This document shows positions 50,036-55,657 of a stretch of 55,657 bases of DNA, piece after piece; the first letter of the stretch is position 1, and each line of letters opens with the position of its first letter. Source of the DNA: an uncultured Eubacterium sp. (GTDB lineage: Bacteria > Bacillota > Clostridia > Lachnospirales > Lachnospiraceae); NCBI GenBank assembly GCA_904420085.1, contig CAJFUA010000036.1, forward strand, positions 1 through 55,657, read 5' to 3'. Both the position numbers and the translations under genes were made by a program. Below the pieces are notes generated by a model. The model saw nothing but the letters and a program-made list of their open reading frames with translations, ran no database searches and was not told the DNA's origin.

Positions 50036-51286
50036 ATGAGTAATTATTATAAAGAAGCAAGAGAAGTATATAAAAGAATGGGAGTGGATACAGACGCGGC
50101 AATTGCCAAATTAAAAGAGGCACCGGTATCACTTCATTGCTGGCAGGGTGATGATGTAACAGGATTTGACCATGACGGGCCGCTGACAGGAGGAATTCAG
50201 ACCACAGGCAATTATCCGGGCAAGGCAAGAACACCACAGGAGCTGATGGATGATATTGATATGGTTATTCGTCTTACCCCAGGAAAGAAAAAATTAAATC
50301 TTCATGCCAGCTATGCAATTTTTGAAGAAGGTGAATTTGCCGATAGGGACAAACTGGAGCCAAAGCATTTTAAAAAGTGGGTAGAATTTGCAAAGGAAAG
50401 GGGAATGGGCATTGATTTTAATCCGACATTCTTCTCCCATGATAATATTAAGGATGGTCTTACACTGTCCAGTCCGGATGACGAAGTGAGAAATTTCTGG
50501 ATTGAACATGGAAAAGCATGTATCCGGATTTCACAGTATTTTGCAGAAGAAACAGGAATTCCGTGTGTTATGAATATATGGATTGGTGACGGACTGAAGG
50601 ATATCCCTGCAGATAGAATGGGACCAAGAGAAAGATATAAGGATGCCATTGAGCAGATTATTGCAGAGCCACACAATCCAGAGATGGTGAAGCCTTGTGT
50701 AGAGTCAAAGGTATTTGGCATTGGTGTGGAATCATACACAGTAGGTTCCGGGGAATTTACATTATTGTTTGCAGCAACCCATGAAGGTGTTCTGCCACTG
50801 ATGGATAACGGACACTATCACCCTACCGAAATGGTGTCTGACAAGATTCCGGCACTGCTTACCTATTTTCCGGAAATTGCACTTCATATTACAAGGCCTG
50901 TCAGATGGGACAGTGACCATGTGGTTTTGTATGACGATGAGACGAAGGAAATGGCAAAGGAAATTGTGCGTTGTGACGGACTTCAGAGAGTCAATATGGC
51001 ACTGGATTATTTTGATGCAGGCATCAACAGAATTTCCGCCTGGACTGTGGGCTTCAGAAGCTGGCAGAAAGCGCTCCTTACCGCACTCTGCACGCCAAAT
51101 GAGCGGCTGAAAGCTTTACAAAATGCAGGTAATTTCACAGAGCTTATGGTGCAGCAGGAAGATATCAAAATGTTGCCGTTTGGCGAGGTGTGGAATGAAT
51201 ATTGCAGACAGTGTGGTGCACCTGTGGATGGACAGTGGTTTGATGAAGTGAAAGCATATGAGGAAAAGGTATTAAGCAGGAGATAA
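50036..51286 (+). CDS. rhaA: L-rhamnose isomerase
   Basis: The 416-residue protein begins with a helical segment and VSLHCWQGDDVTGFD, the invariant start of RhaA, and carries LNLHASYAIF, GIDFNPTFFSHD, IWIGDGLKD and the metal-site segments VESKVFGIGVESYTVGS and LMDNGHYHPTE. Length matches the family. It converts L-rhamnose to L-rhamnulose in the cytoplasm using a divalent metal. It follows rhaB after three bases. Confidence 0.96.
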   Translation: MSNYYKEAREVYKRMGVDTDAAIAKLKEAPVSLHCWQGDDVTGFDHDGPLTGGIQTTGNYPGKARTPQELMDDIDMVIRLTPGKKKLNLHASYAIFEEGEFADRDKLEPKHFKKWVEFAKERGMGIDFNPTFFSHDNIKDGLTLSSPDDEVRNFWIEHGKACIRISQYFAEETGIPCVMNIWIGDGLKDIPADRMGPRERYKDAIEQIIAEPHNPEMVKPCVESKVFGIGVESYTVGSGEFTLLFAATHEGVLPLMDNGHYHPTEMVSDKIPALLTYFPEIALHITRPVRWDSDHVVLYDDETKEMAKEIVRCDGLQRVNMALDYFDAGINRISAWTVGFRSWQKALLTALCTPNERLKALQNAGNFTELMVQQEDIKMLPFGEVWNEYCRQCGAPVDGQWFDEVKAYEEKVLSRR

Positions 51287-51339
51287 AACAGAAGGTGACG
51301 TAGACCTTGAAAATTGCGATATAAGTGAAAGGAATAAAG

Positions 51340-52167
51340 ATGAAAGTATTAGATTCAAAATTTGCTCAGGGGTTTATCAGAATGTGTAATGACGGCTGGG
51401 AGCAGGGCTGGCACGAGAGAAACGGAGGCAATCTTTCCTATAGAATTAAAGAAGAAGAGATTGCTGAAGTAATGGATGATTTGAAAATGGATGGAGCGTG
51501 GAAAGAAATCGGCACATCCGTACCGACACTTGCAAATGAATATTTTCTTGTTACAGGCAGTGGCAAATATTTTAGAAATGTAATCCTTGAGCCGGAAGAC
51601 AGCATTTGCATTATTCAGGTAGATGCAAAAGGTGAAAAGTATAAAATCTGTTGGGGGCTGAAAAATGGAGGAAGACCTACCAGCGAATTGCCGAGTCATT
51701 TGATGAATCTTGAAGTAAAGAAAAAAGTGACAGATGGGAGATACAGAGTTGTTTATCATGCACACACGACAAATGTTATTGCACTTACATTTGTGCTCCC
51801 TCTGAAAGATGAAATATTTACAAGAGAACTGTGGGAAATGGCAACAGAATGTCCGGTGGTATTTCCGGATGGAATCGGCGTAGTGCCGTGGATGGTTCCT
51901 GGCGGAAGAGACATCGCAGTAAAGACCAGTAAGCTGATGGAAAAATATGATGTGGCAATCTGGGCACATCATGGTATATTTGGTTCCGGTGAGGACTTTG
52001 ATCTGACCTTTGGTCTTGTGCATACGGTTGAAAAGGCAGCTGAGATCTTGGTAAAAACAATGTCTATGTCACCAAAGAAACTTCAGACCATAGAGCCTGA
52101 TGAGTTTAGACATCTGGCAAAAGACTTTGGCGTTACATTGCCGGAAAAATTCTTATACAATAAATAG
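51340..52167 (+). CDS. rhaD: Rhamnulose-1-phosphate aldolase
   Basis: The 275-residue class II aldolase shows ERNGGNLSYR, the zinc-ligand motif YHAHTTNV (histidines) and a later HHGIFGSG with a further ligand. It splits L-rhamnulose 1-phosphate into dihydroxyacetone phosphate and L-lactaldehyde. AAAGGA at 51328-51333 serves the ATG at 51340; a GTG at 51325 in the same frame has no site of its own. No lactaldehyde reductase follows; a terminator comes 28 bases later, so L-lactaldehyde must be handled by a gene elsewhere. Confidence 0.94.
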   Translation: MKVLDSKFAQGFIRMCNDGWEQGWHERNGGNLSYRIKEEEIAEVMDDLKMDGAWKEIGTSVPTLANEYFLVTGSGKYFRNVILEPEDSICIIQVDAKGEKYKICWGLKNGGRPTSELPSHLMNLEVKKKVTDGRYRVVYHAHTTNVIALTFVLPLKDEIFTRELWEMATECPVVFPDGIGVVPWMVPGGRDIAVKTSKLMEKYDVAIWAHHGIFGSGEDFDLTFGLVHTVEKAAEILVKTMSMSPKKLQTIEPDEFRHLAKDFGVTLPEKFLYNK

Positions 52168-52194
52168 CAATCATTTCAAATATTCTCCTCATAC

Positions 52195-52238
52195 AGTCCG
52201 AAAGTTGTTCATTATGAATGACTTCCGGACTATTTTTT
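52195..52238 (+). terminator. Intrinsic terminator of the rhamnose operon
   Basis: AGTCCG at 52195-52200 pairs with CGGACT at 52226-52231, with further pairing inside (AAGT/ACTT and TTCAT/GAATG-like), followed by a T-rich tract from 52233. Confidence 0.85.
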
Positions 52239-52282
52239 GTTATCATTAAATATATTTACAGTTAAGTATAGGAGGAGAACTT

Positions 52283-52825
52283 ATGGCATACGTATATTTT
52301 ACAAGACATGGACAGACTATCTGGAATGTTGAAAATAAAATCTGTGGAGCAACGGATATTGAACTGACAGAACTGGGGCACAAACAGGCAAAAGCGTTGG
52401 GGCAGGAAATCTTAAAGCAAAGATTACAGATAGATGAGATTTTATATTCTCCCCTTGTCCGTGCGGCAGAGACAGCCAGACATATTTCAGAAGTTACAGG
52501 AATTCCCATGCGGGAGGAACCAAGGCTGAAAGAACAGAATTTCGGAAAGTATGAGTCTACTGCCCGGGATGGAGCGGAGTTTAAAAAAGCGAAAGCTAAT
52601 TTTATTAATCATTTTGAGGGAGGAGAGTCCATGCTGGAGCTGGCACAGAGAATCTATAATCTTTTGGATGATATCAAAAAAGAAGCAGGAGAAAAAACGT
52701 ATCTTCTTGTTGCCCACAATGGTATTTCAAGAGTCATCAATTCGTATTTTTATGATATGACAAATGAAGAGTATGCTGCCTTTGGAATAAAGAATTGCCA
52801 GATTTTAAAATATGAATGGAAATAA
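52283..52825 (+). CDS. Histidine phosphatase family protein
   Basis: The 180-residue protein has the phosphoglycerate mutase-like motifs TRHGQTIWN (catalytic His in the RHG), SPLVRAAETA and LVAHNG (second His). EEPRLKEQNFGKYES is also typical. It is a small-molecule phosphatase; substrates range from sugar phosphates to alpha-ribazole phosphate and cannot be inferred. It has its own AGGAGGAG site and lies after the rhamnose terminator, so it is probably a separate transcript unrelated to the glycan locus. Confidence 0.88.
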   Translation: MAYVYFTRHGQTIWNVENKICGATDIELTELGHKQAKALGQEILKQRLQIDEILYSPLVRAAETARHISEVTGIPMREEPRLKEQNFGKYESTARDGAEFKKAKANFINHFEGGESMLELAQRIYNLLDDIKKEAGEKTYLLVAHNGISRVINSYFYDMTNEEYAAFGIKNCQILKYEWK

Positions 52826-52914
52826 CTTTGAACAATTCTAAAGATATGGACAAGATATTTTAAATGGTGGGTGATATATTGTAAGCCAGGAGGAGAAATA
52901 ATTCGATTTATGCT

Positions 52915-52944
52915 TTGACAAATTTATAAAAGTTGTGATACTAT
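52915..52944 (+). promoter_or_regulatory. Sigma70-type promoter of the structured leader and DUF2798-like gene
   Basis: TTGACA at 52915-52920 and TACTAT at 52939-52944 are separated by 18 bases. The expected start site near 52951 gives a leader of about 140 bases before the ATG at 53093. Confidence 0.75.
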
Positions 52945-52976
52945 CTACAAGTTGAAAAAATATATAATGCATAACG

Positions 52977-53064
52977 ACACACGTAGTGCTCAGGCACGTA
53001 AATCTGATTACGGAAATTTGCGTTCAGGTAATCAGGCTTATAACCGGCATACGTGTGTTTTTTT
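52977..53064 (+). ncRNA. Candidate structured leader RNA with terminator
   Basis: A 9-bp outer stem joins ACACACGTA (52977-52985) to TACGTGTGT (53050-53058), which runs into seven T (53058-53064). Inside are a GTGC-TCAG-GCAC hairpin (52986-52997) and an 8-bp stem CTGATTAC/GTAATCAG (53004-53011, 53028-53035) with a 16-base loop. The result is a three-way junction closed by a terminator stem, ending 14 bases before an AAGGAGGAG site. This layout fits a riboswitch or attenuator. I do not recognise a known class. Confidence 0.55.
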
Positions 53065-53092
53065 ATGCAATAATTATTAAGGAGGAGAAAAA

Positions 53093-53776
53093 ATGCCAAT
53101 AAATCAATTTCAAAGAATGGTATTTGCGTTTATCACAGTCATCATTACTGTGCACGCTTATGTATTTTACAGCTTATATGTTGTAAATGGGGGAACACTT
53201 ATGGAAATTACGGGAGCAGATGGTGTTTTAGCTGCCATCAATAAAATGGGTGGAGTTTATATGTTTGGTGCATATCGTCCAATATGGTTTGTTGTAATTG
53301 TTGAGTTTGTTTTTGCTTACATATTGGAAATGTTTATGGGCAGTCCATGTTCATTTAAGCTGGCTTCAAAAGTTTTTGATTCAAGAAAGAATCACCCAAT
53401 GATTTTTGAAACGGCTATCATATGTGCGACGGTAGGGCTTATGTGTCCGGCTATGAGTTTTATCGCAACATTTTTATATTATCCGTATTATGAGGGATTT
53501 AATATCATAACAGCGTTGGCCAACTGGCTGAAATTAGTGTGCTTAAATTTTCCGTTTGCTTATTTTACACAGCTTTTTTTCATACAGCCATTGGTGAGAA
53601 CGATATTTAAGACTTTGTTTAGAAAAGATATCAAGGCAAGAGAAGAACTTTCACATGAAAAAGAAAAGCAGGGAGAGAAACTGAAACCTCTCAGTGAAAC
53701 AGATGCCATTGCCGATGTAATTAAAAGAGTAAATGAAATTGCAGAAGAAATTAAATTGGAAAAAACACAAAAATAA
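53093..53776 (+). CDS. DUF2798-like membrane protein
   Basis: The 227-residue protein has four membrane helices (about 8-30, 62-82, 105-128, 145-172) and a charged, partly coiled-coil C-terminal tail (185-227). The start MPINQFQRMVFAFITVIITVHAYVFY resembles DUF2798 proteins, whose function is unknown. A FAYF motif and short conserved Asn/Gly segments lie near helix 4. It has a strong AAGGAGGAG site and is preceded by a structured leader RNA, so its expression is probably controlled after initiation. No link to the glycan locus is visible. Confidence 0.7.
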   Translation: MPINQFQRMVFAFITVIITVHAYVFYSLYVVNGGTLMEITGADGVLAAINKMGGVYMFGAYRPIWFVVIVEFVFAYILEMFMGSPCSFKLASKVFDSRKNHPMIFETAIICATVGLMCPAMSFIATFLYYPYYEGFNIITALANWLKLVCLNFPFAYFTQLFFIQPLVRTIFKTLFRKDIKAREELSHEKEKQGEKLKPLSETDAIADVIKRVNEIAEEIKLEKTQK

Positions 53777-54173
53777 AAAGTTTTACTGAGTTTTACAATG
53801 TTAACAAAAATAAAAAAATCAGAAAACATTTTTATCTTAGATTTTACAAAAGAGAGAAATAAATCTTAACTTTTTATCGCTACGATGTTCTCAGGTGGGG
53901 CAAATAGGAATCTGCTTCACAGGTAAATAAAGGCAAAAGATGCATTCGCAGATTTTGCGGAGAGAATTATTTACCAAATTGCTTTCTTTAACTTACAAAT
54001 AGAATATATCATTTAAACTGTAATAATTCTTGCCAAAAGACATTAATAATTAGACAAAAATTGCATATCTCAAATCAAATCATTTTGTGCATGATATGTA
54101 GCAATATGTTTATATAAAAAAGCTTGTATTAGGATTAAAATATAAGCATCTAATTAGGGAAAAGAGATTAAAA
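53777..54173. other. 397-base gap with two adjacent hairpins
   Basis: No convincing gene is seen. At 53895-53920 GTGGGGCA pairs with TGCTTCAC (two G-U pairs). Directly after, GGTAAATAA (53922-53930) pairs with TTATTTACC (53967-53975), enclosing GCAAAA/TTTTGC and TGC/GCA stems. The remainder is AT-rich and should contain the promoter of the AraC gene at 54174. The hairpins could be a small RNA or an RNA leader; evidence is structural only. Confidence 0.45.
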
Positions 54174-54965
54174 ATGCATTTAAAATATAAGGAAACAAAA
54201 CACCCAATAAAAATAATAGAACGCATATCTAAACATGCAGAACCACATCTGCATAATGCACTTGAATTAGTTTATGTAACAGAGGGAGCATTAGAGCTTG
54301 GAATGGGAACAGAGTTATATCATATGGAAACTGGAGAGTTAGGATTTATTTTTCCAGATGTAATACATCATTATCAAGTATTTTGCAAAGAAAAAAGTAA
54401 AGCTTATTATATGCAAATCTCTCCATTTATAATTGGCAAGTTTTCCGATGTGCTCCAAAATTATGCTCCAAAGAATCCGATTATAAAAAAGCAAACTATA
54501 AGTGAGGAACTTAAAAATGCTATAAAGGGAATAACGAATACAGAAAATGATGATGTGATTGTTGAGGCATATATGCAGATAATATTGGCAAAATGTATAC
54601 CGATGCTAGAGTTGACAGAAAAAGAAAGTGTGGGAAGCACAGATATAGTGTATCAGGCAGTATCGTATATATCATCTAACTTTAGAGAACAGATATCATT
54701 AGAATCAATGGCTATGGATTTAGGTGTGAGTAAATATGTGTTATCAAGAGTGTTTTCGGGAATTTTCCATAGAAACTTTAGCCAGTATCTAAATGATACA
54801 AGAATGAATTATGCTAAATATTGTCTAGAGACGACAAATGATACTATTTTAGATATTAGTATGGAAAGTGGATTTGATAGTCAGAGAACATTTAACAGAG
54901 CATTTAAAGATAGATTTCATATGCCCCCGAGTGAATATAGAAAAAGTATTAGAGAATTAATTTAG
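54174..54965 (+). CDS. AraC-family transcriptional regulator
   Basis: The 263-residue protein has a cupin sensor domain (about 10-110, HAEPHLHNALELVYV with histidines, FIFPDVIHHYQVF) and a C-terminal double helix-turn-helix (about 165-260, with LESMAMDLGVSKYVLSRVF and DISMESGFDSQRTFNRAF). GGGAAAAGAG precedes the ATG. It is not divergent from an obvious target; the DUF2798-like gene lies upstream in the same direction. Its sensor resembles that of the rhamnose regulator only in general pattern. A terminator follows. Confidence 0.87.
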   Translation: MHLKYKETKHPIKIIERISKHAEPHLHNALELVYVTEGALELGMGTELYHMETGELGFIFPDVIHHYQVFCKEKSKAYYMQISPFIIGKFSDVLQNYAPKNPIIKKQTISEELKNAIKGITNTENDDVIVEAYMQIILAKCIPMLELTEKESVGSTDIVYQAVSYISSNFREQISLESMAMDLGVSKYVLSRVFSGIFHRNFSQYLNDTRMNYAKYCLETTNDTILDISMESGFDSQRTFNRAFKDRFHMPPSEYRKSIRELI

Positions 54966-54977
54966 ATTATTAAAGTG

Positions 54978-55011
54978 ACTTTGTGACATCATGTCACAAA
55001 GTTGTTTTTTC
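54978..55011 (+). terminator. Intrinsic terminator after the third AraC gene
   Basis: ACTTTGTGAC at 54978-54987 pairs perfectly with GTCACAAAGT at 54993-55002 around a five-base loop, followed by TGTTTTTT. Confidence 0.9.
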
Positions 55012-55144
55012 TTAAATGAAATTTATCAGTGAGAGTGTAAAATATAGCAAAATTTATCAGTGCCAGTTTTAGGAGAATTTAAGAATCAATGTTATCATAT
55101 ATACATCAGATCGCGAACTGAAAGTAACTAAATATTAAGCATAT

Positions 55145-55195
55145 AAACGCCAAGATGAACTCATTAGCAGTGGGTTTAATTCTTGGCGTTTTTTA
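55145..55195 (+). terminator. Terminator-like hairpin in the leader of the last gene
   Basis: AAACGCCAAGA at 55145-55155 pairs with TCTTGGCGTTT at 55181-55191, followed by T. No gene lies between this and the terminator at 54978-55011, so it belongs to the leader of the surface protein at 55221 rather than to an upstream gene. It may be an attenuator. Confidence 0.65.
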
Positions 55196-55220
55196 TTTGA
55201 CAGAAAGAGGAGGATTTAAA

Positions 55221-55577
55221 ATGTTAAATAAAGTAAAAAGATTAGTAGCAGGAATGCTAGCAGTGGTAACAATGATTACGGCAACACCGATTATGAATGT
55301 CAACGCAGCCAGCGATGGTGCTAAAGAAAAAGCATCATTGGAAAGCTTAGGATACCTTGGAACAGTTAATATTGGTAGCAAGAGTGAAAGTGGAAACTGG
55401 TTAAAGACACAGATTAGCGGAAGAGATGTATTCTGTTTGGATCTTGGAAAGGCATGTCATACAGGTTATACCTATGTAGCATCTAATAGCACTATTACTA
55501 GTGATGATAGCAATAAGAAGAATGCTCTTAAAGCTAAAATTGGTTATTGGTATGATCAGACAAAAGATGCAAGTTGA
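55221..55577 (+). pseudogene. Truncated thioester-type surface protein
   Basis: The 118-residue product has a signal peptide (about 1-32, ending VNAA), then a segment VFCLDLGKACHTGYTY and ALKAKIGYWYDQTKDA that I associate with thioester (Cys-Gln) adhesin domains of Gram-positive surface proteins. In such proteins the domain and wall anchor continue for several hundred residues; here a stop follows KDAS. None of the three frames after 55577 continues the domain, so a simple frameshift does not explain it. An insertion or recombination near 55570 is likely. GAGGAGG fits the ATG at 55221. A short frame starting ATG at 55630 runs off the window end and might be the next gene. Confidence 0.6.
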
Positions 55578-55657
55578 AGTGCTATACTAAAGTTGTAACA
55601 GGAGTGGCTAATAAGATATACTAAAAACAATGAGAAAAGAGGTTCTTATCATGCCAC

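Noticed and set aside
51355-52023. Open frame of 222 codons on the minus strand
   Set aside because: It is opposite rhaD, whose motifs are unmistakable, and no family features are seen.
52977-53064. Purine or THF riboswitch
   Set aside because: The leader has a three-way junction, but the conserved junction bases of those classes are not present.

Overview
The window looks like the chromosome of an AT-rich Firmicute, most likely a gut Lachnospiraceae species. The signs are strong AGGAGG-type ribosome binding sites, Gram-positive secreted and membrane-anchored surface proteins, CUT1-type sugar ABC transporters without their own ATPase, AraC-type regulators beside glycoside hydrolase genes, and a truncated thioester-type surface protein. 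This assignment rests on protein style, not on a marker gene.

Layout. 1-81 is the tail of a surface protein. 294-10777 holds two secreted proteins built from one tandem-repeat domain (294-2375 and 7928-10777), a 45-residue peptide gene, an FAD enzyme, a GH2 beta-galactosidase and a xylose-isomerase-like TIM-barrel protein. 10852-11739 (minus) is an AraC regulator. 11820-31545 is one long plus-strand array: a membrane-anchored solute-binding protein with carbohydrate-binding-like domains, two permeases, an NHL-propeller/YIP1-like membrane protein, a DUF5696-like protein, two more permeases, a binding lipoprotein, an anchored LamG-like protein and an anchored GH13 enzyme with a LamG-like tail. 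After a terminator come a GH106-like rhamnosidase and an unclassified (alpha/alpha)6-type enzyme (31610-36563). 36835-47485 is a second operon: an MFS transporter, a second GH13 paralogue without signal peptide, an unclassified TIM-barrel enzyme, a Gfo/Idh/MocA oxidoreductase, GH20 and GH43. An AraC gene diverges from rhaB-rhaA-rhaD (47514-52167). The right end has a histidine phosphatase, a DUF2798-like membrane protein behind a structured leader, a third AraC regulator and the truncated surface protein.

How it fits together. Two AraC-linked regions and the rhamnose pathway suggest a polysaccharide utilisation locus for a rhamnose- and galactose-containing glycan. Proposed scheme: anchored repeat proteins and the anchored GH13 bind and trim glycan outside, two ABC permease pairs and an MFS carrier import oligosaccharides, cytoplasmic GH2, GH106, GH20, GH43 and GH13 enzymes finish depolymerisation, and RhaBAD consumes released L-rhamnose. 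FAD, Gfo/Idh/MocA and isomerase-like enzymes hint at an additional oxidative route.

The most notable regulatory signal is a 17-bp sequence, AATGGAYAAWACTGCTA, found at four places. Each copy lies 52-53 bases upstream of a -10-like box and in front of a different transcription unit (294, 4085, 7928, 36835). It probably defines the locus regulon.
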